Of a DNA stretch of 64,000 nucleotides, positions 43,296 to 55,314 are shown one piece after another. This DNA comes from Xylogone sp. PMI_703 (taxonomy: Eukaryota; Ascomycota; Leotiomycetes). Under the pieces are notes generated by a model. That model saw nothing but the letters and a program-made list of their open reading frames with translations, did no database searches and had not been told where the DNA came from. The stretch lies in NCBI GenBank assembly GCA_021399445.1, contig JAJTUQ010000002.1:5146001-5210000 (forward strand). The letters run 5' to 3'. A program made the position numbers and the translations under genes. Each line of letters begins with the position of its first letter. Position 1 is the stretch's first letter.

Positions 43296-44462
43296 TCATC
43301 GTGGAGGCTTCTCGACATACAAACTTTGTTTTAGCCTCAAATTCTCCGTACAATCGCGAATCATATCCTTCCTAACTTGATGACTGAGATAGTTATATGT
43401 AGCAGCCTTAATTTTATCTTGCTTCTCATACTCTACAAATCCGACTTGGCGCATACCACGTTCAACATTGAAGCGGAAATATCGTTTATCATCGTAGTGC
43501 TTCCTCCACCTGGCAATAAATTTCCTCTCGGTCTCCTCTGTTTCTGTCGCTAAATGCACCATTGTTTTGAGGAGTCGCACTAAGGTATCCTCAACAATCA
43601 CGGTGTCAACCCGACCAGCTCCTATAGATATAAAGCATTTGACGAGAGGCTTCAAATCTGCGGTCTGGGGACACCAGATGTTAGCCGCTTCCCCTTCTAC
43701 TTCATCTACAGGATTGTTTGCTCCTAGGATACCACCCACGAATTGGATTTCATCTATCCATACGGGATCAAAGAAGCTTGTTACTGCTGAAGTTGCAAGG
43801 GCAGCTTCAGAGATTGTTGCATTGAAACCAAGTTCATCAGGAAGGTCATAACTTCGTATTCGATTTATAGAGTATAGCTCTTTGGTCGCCGCACATACAA
43901 AGCTGGGGATATAAGTATCTGGAGCCATCTATTGAAGACAACTTACACTTTACACCCACGCTGACTTCCGTCATTAAAAAGGCTGGTTTTAGATAAGCCC
44001 TTGCTTTCAATTACACTTTCAATAACTACTTTCAGACGACCTGAGTCGAATCTCGCTTTTATTTGGCCCTTCCGATTAACGAGCCACCGTCTTGACCTCT
44101 TCTTGAAGACAGTTTTCATGGACGTTCTATAGGCCATTATACATTCATCCACATCCATTTCAAGGCGGCCAAGCATAATAGCAATTAACCTATGAAGTAA
44201 TTAGGATATATGAAGACGGGAGGATGCCACTTCCATACCCTCCCGCACCACTCCCACCCATTAAATCGAATATCTCGCAGGGCTTTACAGTAGGCAGAGA
44301 ATTTCGTTGGCGCTTATAGTTCAGTTGGTCCATAAGGCTCTTCAATATATAAAGCGTCGATAGGCCTCGTACACCGCCGCCATCAAGTGAAAGTAAACAC
44401 AGTCCGGATTCATCTAATTGATTTGAGGACGAGGACTGGCTCTGAGAATATACTCGCTCCAT
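43296..44462 (-). CDS. Patatin-like phospholipase family protein lacking catalytic dyad
   Basis: Minus-strand exons are 44462-44239, 44189-43947 and 43902-43296, with introns of 49 and 44 nt, giving 357 aa. The patatin fold is clear: SLDGGGVRGLSTL (oxyanion loop, residues 25-37), CEIFDLMGG, LIAIMLGRLEMDVDECI, GCKVFVCAATKELY and FVGGILGANNPVDEVE. Active patatins read GGTSTGG at the nucleophile, but here it is GGSGAGG (69-75), putting Gly72 at the Ser position. The catalytic Asp of the usual DGA/DGG motif is Gly212 (FVGGILGANN). Frame and splice sites are otherwise intact, so this is not an obvious pseudogene. It is probably a pseudoenzyme, or a diverged esterase using Ser71; no lipase activity should be assumed. 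Confidence 0.85.
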
Positions 44463-45388
44463 TGCTCTCTTTTTGAAAGTTGAATGACATCGTGAATGAC
44501 AAACGAGGCTGTGGAAATAGAGATTACTCTTATACAGGCGGTTGCAGTCCAGGCCGGGTAGGCCAGGTAGACCACATTATCAACCTAAGAGCCGTCAACT
44601 AATACTGCGCAAATTTACGTCTTTTCTCCATTGATTACTGAGTATAAGCATTATTTAACCCTGGTACCGCTTGGTACCGCTTGGGGAGGAAACTTCAAAT
44701 ATGCCGGGGTAATACCATGGACCAAGCCGATAGCAAATGCGATGAGGGAGAATATTATGTAGTATAAATAGTGTTAATGAGAAATAAGCTACAAAATATG
44801 TAGCAAGTAGATCTAAGAGGGATAATATATGTGTTTGTGTGTGTTGCTACCCCTAGAGTTATAGGCGTACAATATCTCGCCCAAACCCACCAATATCAGC
44901 AACAACACCTATTACAAAAGATACCCACAGAACTTCACTAATAAACCCAAATAATGTAGGGAACAGGTATAAGGCCAAATATGCAATTAGGACACTTAGA
45001 AACCCTTAAAAGCTATGCATTGTTTGGAGTGAGGGTCGTACTCTAGTATGAGATCTAATACCATAACTTTCATCTCGCAGCCTCGCGAACTTGGCTCAAT
45101 CTCAAACTGATGGGAGCATTTTATACTTACGTATTCCACACAAGTATCGTTAATTCTCATACATCTTGTTCTCATAATACATAGCCCTATCTCCTATTCC
45201 CGTAGAGTCGTGATATGTCATTATGCCCACCTATCAATACACATCCCTTCCTTTCCCACCAGTTACTTTAACCCCTAATTTATCTATTGTACAGCTGTGC
45301 ATACGATGCTCTGGCCAATAGAGCATGTATACGTGAGCGCTTCTCAAGACCATGGCAGTCCTGGAGACAATATGATGTGGCTTTCACT
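44463..45388. other. Spacer between Duc1-like and patatin-like genes
   Basis: AT-rich. A 10-bp direct tandem repeat (GGTACCGCTT twice) lies at 44663-44682, with a TG-rich run near 44830-44845. It holds the promoter of the patatin-like gene and the 3' region of the Duc1-like gene. Confidence 0.5.
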
Positions 45389-46797
45389 TCAATCAATATC
45401 ATCAGCACTCGTGTCCGCTCCATTAAGTACACCGTTCTTTCTCTTTTCAACATTGTCGTCTTCCCCACTCTCAGAATCCTCCTCGTCGTCGTCCTCGTCG
45501 TCTGCGTCTTCGTCGTCGTCCTCGTCGTCTGCGTCTTCGTCTTCTTCCTCGTCCTCATCACTTCCGTACCCCTTAGCCGTCCCTTTAAACGGCTTCCCAC
45601 CAACAACGCCTGGTTTGATATTCCCTTCCTCATCAATATCCTCCTTCAGATATAATGTGAAGAGCACTACGAGAAGGACCTCATTCGTGGCTTTATTCTT
45701 GAGCACATATCTGAGTGTATGTGAGCGCTTTCGTTGCTTCCTGTGGTTTGTAGGAGAGCTCTATGGTTAGAGGAGTTGAATTGGGTGGGAGAGAGAGAAT
45801 CAAAAAAAGAAAGAACGTACCGAAGACCTTGGCCATCCCAGTACTTCATAATCGGGAGTGTGAATCCAGGGAGTCGAAGTGCGAATTCTGATTTACTTGA
45901 GTCAGCCACTATTCATACTTTTTCTCAAAAGTAACTCCCTCCAATTCAAAACATGATGAATCTCAGAGATTCATCTCATTAGAAAGAGAGGGAAAAGGCA
46001 ACTCACCATTGAAATCTAAATACGGATTATAGAAATCAACTCCATACGTCCTCCCCTCCTCCCACTCCCACGCCTCCTTCTTCTGCTCATCCAAGAAATG
46101 CTTCCTCCTCGCCGCAGCATCGGTCTCTGGAACCCCGTTTTCTCTCCTCACCTCCAACCCCTCCTCATCACCCCCCTCCTCGAACACAAGCCCAATCTCC
46201 TCATGATGGCCCACTCCCTGGTTATCTTCTTTCTCCTGGTCGTCATCCCCCTTACTGCCTACCCAAACAGTAGCGAAGCTCCCTCCCGCGGCACCATACA
46301 AGTACGGCATATCGGCATACACATCGCCTTCCAACCCCGGATCAACCATCCACTTGACGATCCGGAACGCCGTGCCAAACCCGGGGGGCAACCTATCGCG
46401 GATAGGATGGTCGAAGTCATTCCCGAAAACAAGATCCTTGCCAGAGATGGGTTTCTTGAGGGAAAATCGGAAGCAGATGCTGTATTGGTCGTTGTTCTTG
46501 GCGTGGGTGGGGAGTGAGAAGTATGGGGATGTAGTGGGGGAGTTGCGAGGAAGGCCGCGGTAGGACTATTCAGGGCCATCAATTGTGTTAGAAACGGGAT
46601 TGATTTTGTTTTCCGCGCTCTGCTGGGGGTAGAGAGGGATCTGGGATTGAACGGACCTGAATCCTGACATTTACATCCGCGTCAATCAAGTCTGAAGAAA
46701 TCGACACCGGCGAAGGTTGATTGACAGGGACAATCTTGTGTGTCTTGGTGTCATATTCGTGTCCCGCGGTAACTTGAAGGATATAATTATGCGCCAT
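45389..46797 (-). CDS. DUF1769 protein, Duc1-like
   Basis: Fungal DUF1769 family. Fission yeast Duc1 binds PI(4,5)P2 at the plasma membrane (family knowledge, from memory). Minus-strand exons are 46797-46657, 46565-46007, 45887-45821 and 45710-45389, with introns of 91, 119 and 110 nt, giving 362 aa. The diagnostic block is FGNDFDHPIRDRLPPGFGTA and VKWMVDPGLEGDVYADMPYL, followed by YGVDFYNPYLDFNEFALRLP and IMKYWDGQGLRYVLKNK. A Glu/Asp-rich linker (about 170-215) carries a KEDNQGVGHHEE insertion. The last 60 residues are an acidic low-complexity tail made by a 27-bp tandem duplication. Confidence 0.88.
45484..45537. repeat. 27-bp perfect tandem duplication in acidic tail
   Basis: Two adjacent identical 27-bp units (45484-45510 and 45511-45537) inside the Duc1-like coding sequence. 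They encode two Asp/Glu/Ala nonamers and sit in a longer GTC/CTC-rich microsatellite-like stretch. Confidence 0.9.
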
Positions 46798-48156
46798 CTT
46801 TCTCTCTTCTTCTCTCCTCTTACACCGATCGATCTATCCTATCCAATACAATTAGTCACTTCTTGTACATTAGAGTTCCCCAATCCAAACATGCTTTAAC
46901 TTGCCTCTTTTATTTGAGACAAATTTGTTTTCCCCCAATTATAATACAGAAACACTAGCTCCGTCAAAATGAGAGACAAAGAGAAAGTTGTACCACCCCG
47001 CGCTCAACAGATTTCCTCAACCGAAGCCCAATTCGAAACCCAAATGAAATTCTAGAAATATAATCGCTTCTATCAATAGTCGTGATTAAAAATAGCGTGT
47101 AGAGATTGTCCGAGGAAGGAGATATTAACTCTTTTTAATCGATTGGCAAAAAGAGAGAAAGGGAAGGTCCAGATAGTCGAAAATTCGCTGCGATTTTCGC
47201 CTCTTCGCAACTGACGAAATTGAGGTTCCGTTTCCAAGGCAGGGCGGGAGGCAGAAAAAAAGCGGCAGGGGGAGGGAAACAGCTAGGCGGTGACGTTATC
47301 TTATCGGAGAATCGAGGGGGAGGGTCTAGACTTGAAGCTTGTCATGTGTGACGTCCCCGGTGCGCAGAAGGCTAGGGTTCCTCTTTTCCTGGTGGTGATA
47401 ATAACAGAATACATCTACATTGACCAAGTTATATTACGAGTCAAAAATAACTGTGAAATAAAAAAAAGTATATATATGAATTGGTTTAAATTGTTAAATG
47501 CTCATTTATAGCGCCTCATGATATGCTTCCCTTATCTGTATCCATCCGTAATCCATAGCCATGCATATCCATCCATGTCAAATGCCATTCTGTAATCCTC
47601 GTTATATCATAACAAATCCTAACAGACTGTACAAGCCCTTCTTCTCGTTGCTCTCACAAATCTAGGCCTCCCACGTCTCTACCGATTTTGTGGGAAACAA
47701 ACCGGACTCCCTTTCTACTGAATGTGATAAGAGTACCATATCCATGTCGTAAGATCCGCAACAAACAGCAATCCTCGTTCGCGGTAACCCATATGGTACG
47801 CAATAAGAGCCAATGAGATAATATCGGACCTCTTTGACAGTCTCCGTCCTCGATTCAGAGCACAGCATCTCATATATCCCTAATAAGTAACCCAATAATG
47901 ATCGATAACAGTGCCGTTGCAACAGATGCGATCAGGCATGTTGAAGAAGTAACAATGCATAGTCCCAATACGACACATGCGTAGTTAACGTTAGAAAACG
48001 TAGGCCATGCTCGTACCTATAACTATGGTAAAGTCATATCGCCGTTCTCGCCTGCCTTCCTGAGCTATCCTTTTATACTCGTTTAGTTTCTCCCACTAGC
48101 AAACAATTGTGTTTCTATCCAACTTATAGATGAGTAGCCAAATAAATGGATCTCTA
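46798..48156. other. Spacer between FBXO31-like and Duc1-like genes
   Basis: 1.36 kb. The part near 46900-47300 is upstream of the Duc1-like gene and includes a G-rich segment with GGTGACGTTATC near 47288. The minus ORF at 47662-47922 has no recognisable content and lies downstream of the F-box gene's true stop. No gene is supported. Confidence 0.45.
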
Positions 48157-50078
48157 TCAAGGTGAGAGAAAATCATCGATGTTCACTCTCTCGAAGAAAG
48201 AAATATGCCCAAATCCGACCCAGAATTGCGCAAGTCGATTAGGCGAGATCATGATCAGTTGGCTCTCAATATATTTATCTGCAACAAAAGTAAGCATGTA
48301 TCTTTAAAGACGTAACGAGATATCACAAGGTAGAAGCAATGGCATAAACCCCAAAGAAAATATGCTCACCATCTCTGAACATTGTGCTAGCAATATGTCC
48401 CCTGCTCTTGACAACACGCGCTCCCTTGAATCGTTCCTCTGTAGCCCATCTGACGAAACCTTTCTTTCCAATATCGTCCGAGACGAAAGTATATTCTCCC
48501 CTAGGGACATTCGGGTCACCGGTAAGCTTGATAGCCCGGATGCTACCACGGTAGATGCGCTCATCATGCTTCCGTTTCTCAAACTCTTCCGGGGTTTCAT
48601 CGGGTTCTTGGATAACAGAAGCCGGATCGAATGGCTCTTCGTCATCAGGCTGATGCATCAGCAAAAACTCACACCCATGCCCACTGTAATCTCCGATCCA
48701 GATTCCCCGATACGGTTTGTCCTCCGTGGGTGCGTAGAGCTTCGGGTCGAGAGTAGCATACGTGTACACCTCCTCCCCCAAATGGACCCCGGGGACGGGC
48801 TGGCCCGCGGCCATGTCCATCCAACGTCTAATTCGGAAGGTCTGATCGCTTACCTCAGCACGAGACTGGGGACGATGGCCGCTACCACTGAATGATTGCT
48901 GGGATTCATTGCGCACACGGTGCCGCGCCGGGATTGTAGGCGGGGGCCAGAGTGACATATTGGGCATTTCCGGTACGCGTCGTGCGTGGAAAAAATTAGA
49001 GCGAACACCATAGTGACTGCGTTCATGGATGGGCATAGAAATTTCTGAACCGAATCTTGGAGGGTTAGGACCTCGAGGTCTGCCTTTGCCTTTTCCAGAG
49101 GGATCTTCGTTTGGCTGAGGCAGCTCCGCGTCTATCTGAAGAACGGGCTGATCAAGGTGCAAGCGAGCCTTGGGTTCAAAGGAGTGGATTAAAACCTCGT
49201 CATCAAAATCCCAAGGATCAAAGGTTGGTGGTGGCCGCTCTGCCACGAGCCGGTAGCCTTCGATACAGCCTCGTCGTGGATCGTATCGAACGATGATGAT
49301 CTTACCAGTGAGGAAGTAATCGGAAAACCAGACTTTATATTTTGTTAAGAACCAGTGAGGATCGTGGGCGATATATAGTTCCCGAAAAGTTCGAGCCGGG
49401 GCAGGAGACGCGAGCTGAACGCCTGGAACGTTTTCTTGGACAAGGCGCTGCCATGGAAGATCCGATTTCCCATGCGAGTTGAGCAGACGGCATGTTCTAG
49501 AGACAGAGACTAGATCAATGGGGCCGAGATAGCGGAGAATGTGGTCAATAATCTCGGATGGAAGTGCTAGCAGGCTTTTGCCTAGATGGCTGTTAGAGGT
49601 GTCTATCGATAGATATGAGAATGCAAATTAAGGTGCACATGAAATTCACTGAGTTTTGCTAGCGTGAGGGAGCCTCCAGCCATCCCCTTATTGCAGAGGA
49701 ACGTATCTCAAATTTCAAATGGTATTGCCCTTCGCATTGAAACCATACAGAGTAAGATATCCAGTGTATAGGCTAAATGAAAGGACAACAATGTAAAGCA
49801 AACAAAAAGCGAGCTAAGTAATGAAGGAGGGAAAAGAGCAAGGCAAAGGTAGGGGACCAAGATAAAGATTCTTACGTACCACCGAAACTTGAGGTTGTCA
49901 CTACCTGTGCACTCCAGCTCGAACTCGAGCCAGGCTCATCTGTCGAATCTAGCATCTTCTTTCCATGGTATGATTCATCCTTAGGTAGTTCCTTTGGGGA
50001 AATAAATTCGATTAAATTCACGGTGGCCTCATTACCAGGATCAAGCCTGCCATGGAGATACTTCCAGTCATTGTCCAT
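48157..50078 (-). CDS. F-box protein, FBXO31-like
   Basis: Substrate receptor of an SCF ubiquitin ligase, with the FBXO31-type C-terminal domain. Minus-strand exons are 50078-49876, 49589-48370 and 48278-48157, with introns of 286 and 91 nt, giving 514 aa. The F-box lies at about 69-107 (LLALPSEIIDHILRYLGP, LVSVSRTCRLLN). It is followed by LPWQRLVQENVPG, TFRELYIAHDPHWFL, the FBXO31-like block GIWIGDYSGHGCEFLL and, rebuilt across the second intron, STMFRDDKYIESQLI and FWVGFGHISFF. Reading through the second donor would give a false shorter end at 48323; the spliced form is preferred because the third exon continues the family sequence perfectly. Target proteins are unknown. Confidence 0.9.
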
Positions 50079-53000
50079 AGCAAAATAAAAGTAAAAAAGC
50101 TTTCTCTTCTCTTTGTCTCACGTTCTCAATGCTCGTACGTTCTCCAGTTTTTCGTTCCTGGGCAAACAACTTGACACGAATAATGTCTCCTCGTGGTGGT
50201 TCTTGGCCCCGTCACCTAACGGCCCTTCAACGTACCTTCGGCCCCGCTCAAAAATGAGACCAGAAACGTGATGCCTCAATGAAGAAGGTGCTTTCAGTAA
50301 GGTAACACGACAGACAAGAACAGAAGAAGAGTGAAGAGAAAGAAAAGGGCAGGTCGAGAAAAGGAACCACGGCTAATAGAAGTGAGTCAGGTGCCCCCAA
50401 GGACGACTGTGTGATCGGTAGTTGCAAAAGGGTATATCTCCACAGGGGGGGAGAGCCCTCTCATCAACGATAGCCCTGAAACTTCAGTAGGCCAAGCCTA
50501 GTGCCGGTTTCCCCCTTCCGACCGGGGCCGGTGCTGGAAGCAAATGCCTTTCCTTCCTAGGATGGGGTGGGGTGGGATGGATGTCACGGCACGTCTGGAT
50601 GTTGTTTTACTGTAGGTTAGATTTGTGGTTGCGACGGTGGTGATGGGTGATGGGTGGTGGTACTGTGAGTGTTGGTCGTTTGGTCGTTGTGGTGAATTCG
50701 CCTCGCTGCTGGACCAGAGCTAATATGGGGCCCTGAAAGCAGAAGCTGGCTAAGTGCTGGCGCAGTGGAGCAGGCCGGAACAGATCAGCCTCCACACTTT
50801 GGCATGCACGCAACGCCCCCCGCCCAGCAATTTGGATGGCTGGATGGTTCGTGCTTTTCTGTCTCTGCGTCCTCTCTCTCTCCCTGGCTCTTGGCTGTCT
50901 CCCGTGGATGCGGGTTCAGATCGCAATGCCAGGTGGTTGCAAGGTTTGTGTGTACTCTAGTACCGGCCAGAACGCCAGCAACTGCCCGTTTCGCGTGCGG
51001 TAGCAGCCAGCGGACAGCGCCACTCGATGCTGGAGGACCGCGACTCGCAGGCTGTTTACGGCGCGACGTTACCTGGGAGGACGGGTCGTCTGGGCCGTGG
51101 CTTAATTGATCAGTGCTCTCTCGCACCTGGAAGGTTGATAGCTTGTGCGCCGTCGTGGGTAATACAGTCCAGAGGTGCAGGTTGCAGGACGAGAGTGCAG
51201 AAGCTCCGGAGCTGGGGTTATTTTTGGAGTGTTTCGAAGGAGCTTGGGAGCTTGGAAGCGTGAGTTGGGCTTGCAGGCGAATATCATGCGTCTCTATCAG
51301 TGCTTTTTGCTTCTTTTGGGTTGTACTCTGTGCCTTTACTTCCGAATCTTCCTCTCGCCCTGCGCCAGCCGCTCTTTCCTGTCTATGCCTCAATTATGTG
51401 TGTCGATGGCCGTGATCACATCAGCAGCCTTGTCTTTCATCTGTCAAGCTGGCCACACGGTTGCTCGATCTCCAGCAATTGGTTGGGTCTGGGGCCCGCC
51501 GTGGGTAATGGGCTGGAGAGCGAACTTCCTATTCTGGGAGCCAGCCGACGGGAGATGTCGTCGCCCGCCGTTGAGTGAGTGCTTCGAAGATCAGAGTTGG
51601 CAGGTCGCTAGCACGGTAGCAGGAGGAAAGTATTATCGTAGAGTACTTATGGGCTGGGACCCTGCTTGGTTGCGCTTGGTGACGCTCGCGTGGTTGGTCC
51701 AACCGAGTATAGAAGGCACAGAGAGATTATGGAGTCACTCGAATTCTGAAGTGACAGCCCCGGTGGACTGACCAGCATCCGGCTGGCCCTTGAGCCCGAC
51801 GCCGCGAGGTTGAAACAAGCATGGACTCCAGATGGATCGAGTGGCAAATGGCAGTCCGGCAGCGAGGGAGACGTGGACCAGTTAATAGGAAATGAAAGCC
51901 AAACCCCGAATATGAGCCTACCACGGCAGTCTGGAGTCGAAGATGACCCGACTGAAGCTGCCGATCGAGGAGGAGGTGAGAAGCTTGGCCCAGTCACAAT
52001 GGGACCAGTGCGTATAATGAGCAATAGAATTTGATAACTGGTGAGCGTTACGTGTACGAGTAGATGTGCTGCCTGAAGATGAAGGGCGTAGGGCTCTTGA
52101 GCTCAAACCAGGTTGGTGGATGGTCAACACAGGCCCTAGCTCGGCATTCCGCAACCCAGCATGGCACAACAGCATAGGTTGATGGGCGTACGGAAGTACA
52201 TAATAGCACAGTCTAATATCAGAATAGCCATCAGATGTGATTGACGAGAATTGTGTGCTAAGGTCTGCTGCGAGCATCCCTAGGATGATACACATAGGAT
52301 GAATGACGAGAAGCTGCGCCCAAATGCTGCACGCTGGGTTGTCTCCGAAGCTCCTCGCCCTGGGAGGTCACTGAGCTAAGTACCCCGGTACCTCCATAGT
52401 CAGCAGCCGTCACAGTGACTTTATTACCTACCCTCGTTACGGTACTCAGTTACGGTAGTGACAGTTGCTTGTAGCTAGGCGCGGATCTCCGTAGACTATC
52501 GGGCGACTCAGCGGTCGTCCCCATTGCAGTATAGCACTTCAATAGCTGTACCGCAAAATTAAAGCAGCTGTACCACAACCAAGCTTGCCGCAATATATTT
52601 TACAGTGCTGATGCTCACCCCTCCTCCGTCGTACTTCTGCTCGTCAACTCGTACGGAGCATTAATTAATAAGGCCGTGGAGGAAGGGGGAATTGCGGAAC
52701 TATTGAATTGGGGGATTGTCGATGGCGTTTTGGTATTTTTATCGATGGTCGATTATTGGATTCCCAGAGGACATGGGGGCAAGACCCAAGATTGTGGGAT
52801 GGTAACCGCAGGTGGTATCCGTACATGGAGCCCCATAGACAGCGGGCGGAGGCTAATGTCGAGGGTACTCTGGCTCTTCGTAATTGGCGCCCTGGGACTG
52901 GATAAGAGGTTCAAGCCATGGACTCGGGCAGCTCCCGCAAGAGAGACAGTAGAAAGCCAGACCTCAGCCGGAAAGCTGGATCCTGAAGCAGTACGCCAAT

Positions 53001-55314
53001 ATTGTAGGCTGGAAATGTTTTCCTGTTGTTTCTGACTCTGTCCTGCTTATCCACCAATTCTTGGCATACTTCTCCATGTATTGTGTACAGTGCGCTCTGG
53101 GCAATCTCTCCCGCCGCTGTAAGTATATATCTCACTCTTGCTTGATATGTCACACTACCAATCACACACGGCAGAAATTCGCCATTCTTCTCAAGAATCT
53201 TCACGACCCACCGGACCAAACCCAATCCACTTATCCGGGGGAGAAAAAAATCAGGAAGGAGAAAAGAATTAGATAGAGATAATAATGAAAACTCGATGCT
53301 GTACAAACCAGAATGACTCCCTCACCGACGCCGACATCGGCCCGCGTCAATCAATATCGCAGAAGTGTAGTGGAGAGCTGGAGGAACTACTGTGCACCAA
53401 GAGCGACCTAAATTAGAAGAAATACAGAAGGGCAAGTCCACGAGAAGGAAGCCAAAGCAAGCCTAAGCAGCAGCCAAGCCAAGCCCCGAGAACTAACGAA
53501 AAGAGAGGTGCTAACTAGAGAGGAAGAAAAGGTAGAGGGCAGAAGGCAGGAGGGGGACAACGCCCTACGCCCACGGTCCCACTGACTCCTCCCCACTGGG
53601 CCGCGCCTCCTCCCCATCCCCGCCGCCCGCCGCGCACCTCCTCCCCAGCACGTCAGCAGCCCCTACAGCAGCACCGGGGCAGAACAACAAGCACTGTCCC
53701 GTGCTGTGCGAGTCGGCCGGTTGGCCTAAGCACCGCTGGGGAATCACTACGCATTCTCACTGCCTGTACTTAGTGATTTGTGCATATCCAGCATAATACT
53801 GTATCCACCATGCCTATATACTCTGGAATGAATTAAGTTGGTTCATAACAAATTACTAACACAGCAAAACTGTACTTCATACGTTGCTACTATACGATAC
53901 TAGTACCTCCGTAGTCACGGTAGGGCAAAATATCCAATGCAACACCACCTCGTTCCCAACTCCGAATCCATACATATCAGATCCACTCTCAAGTACGACC
54001 ACGCCCTTCACCATAGCCTACGCAGAACATGTTCATAGCCGCAAACCACTCACCGCACCTGTTCACTCACTCACTGAATTAGGCAGGCAGTCAAATCAAG
54101 CAAGCAAGTCAAAGCAAGGGAAAGGAAAAGCAGGGAAAGAAGACGACCACCCAATTAGTTCAAAAAGCACTTCAAGAATAATAACTAACCTACAGAATCA
54201 AATCCAGCCCAGATATGTTAACCGGTCTATTCACTCTCATTTCAACCTTCCAGTACTTCAATTTCCCACTTTCGTATAACAAGAAGGGTAAAAAAAATAC
54301 AATAATAAGTATAGATACACACAAACACGCAATGCATACATGCATACATGCAACCCATGATCAAATCGCTAGTCACGCACGTGGCATTTTTTACGAAACC
54401 GGAGGTTGGTCCAGGGGGAGGGAGTGTTTTGCCGTACACGGTCATCAAATGATTAACCCGGAAAGGGCAAGATGACAAAGGCAGCGTATAGGGAAGGTAG
54501 AGGTGGAGCTAACCATAGATATACACAGTTCTGCATTGACTTTTCTTAAAACTAACAGGAATACTCGAGATCCGACACTGGAGATCTCGTAATGTCCCTT
54601 TGCCTCTTTGTTTACCTGTTGTTTGAATGGGCTTTATGGAGAAGAGACAGACTCATAATGCTTGCTGTAAATAACAAGGAGCCGTTTTCGCGAATAGAGC
54701 GAGCAGGGGACAGGTGCAGGTACGACACGGGTGTATCGGAGGTTGGGTATTTGCCCTGTTACGGATTTATGGTTCCTCTCCTTGCTTGCCTACTTGCGGA
54801 CCAGATGCGATGATGGAATGACAGGATGGGAAAGCATTCGGCAGGAATGGGGGACTGGGCCTCATACTTGCTTACTTCATTCTCTTTGTCTCGTTTCGGG
54901 GATAGCTGCCTACTTCTACTTCACTTTGACTCACTTTATTTCATTAGTATTTTTCGATGCGGTGTGTATTGAGCAGACTATCAACCTATCAATCAATCCA
55001 CCTCTCAATCGATGCAATTAATATAATGCCAAAAATCAAGTGCCATCAATTTTGCGCCTACCCCAAAATGCCCTCGGGATTTATATGATTTTTCTTTTCG
55101 TAATACAACTAATTTCCTTTAAAAGAAGGATGTGGTTCCAGTTTTAAAAGAGAAGCCAAAAAATATACACAGGCCCCTTTCCATGTTGGCCATTATCAGT
55201 CCATTCCAGCTCATCTATAATTAGGGCTCTCCCTGAAGGAGAGCATATGAGAGATCCTCGTTTACCCACACCACATCATATTATCCCGTCGTACACATTT
55301 TCCTACGGCCTTTA
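50079..55314. other. 5.2-kb gene-free region, partly GC-rich
   Basis: Largest gap in the window, between the 5' end of the FBXO31-like gene and the 3' end of SPT5. About 50.5-52.3 kb is GC-rich (my hand count gives roughly 65% in 50761-50820 and 51001-51060, against about 45% in a typical coding line). Long ORFs overlap on both strands there (50785-51393 minus, 51175-51771 plus) but have no family content. Further right are GC-rich and CT-rich patches (about 53570-53660), repeated GTACCTCCGTAGT-like words (52386 and 53904 areas), and CATACATG repeats near 54330. It may be a long regulatory region or noncoding RNA; nothing is proven. Confidence 0.4.

Noticed and set aside
43296..44462. Pseudogene call for the patatin-like gene
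   Set aside because: All three exons are in frame, splice signals are canonical and the fold motifs are conserved. Loss is limited to the two catalytic positions.
47662..47922. 86-aa minus ORF downstream of the FBXO31-like gene
   Set aside because: Tested as a further exon, but the F-box gene already ends cleanly at 48157 with family-like C-terminal sequence.
48323..48369. Stop at 48323 as the end of the F-box protein
   Set aside because: Using the GTGAGC donor at 48369 joins a third exon that continues the conserved C-terminus in frame.
50785..51771. Overlapping 202-aa (minus) and 198-aa (plus) ORFs
   Set aside because: GC-rich sequence has few stop codons. The plus ORF starts at GTG, with its first ATG at 51286. 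Neither product has a recognisable family motif, and each is antisense to the other.
52380..54000. Possible transposon remnant from repeated GTACCTCCGTAGT-like words
   Set aside because: Words are short and scattered. No terminal inverted repeats, target duplications or transposase sequence were seen.
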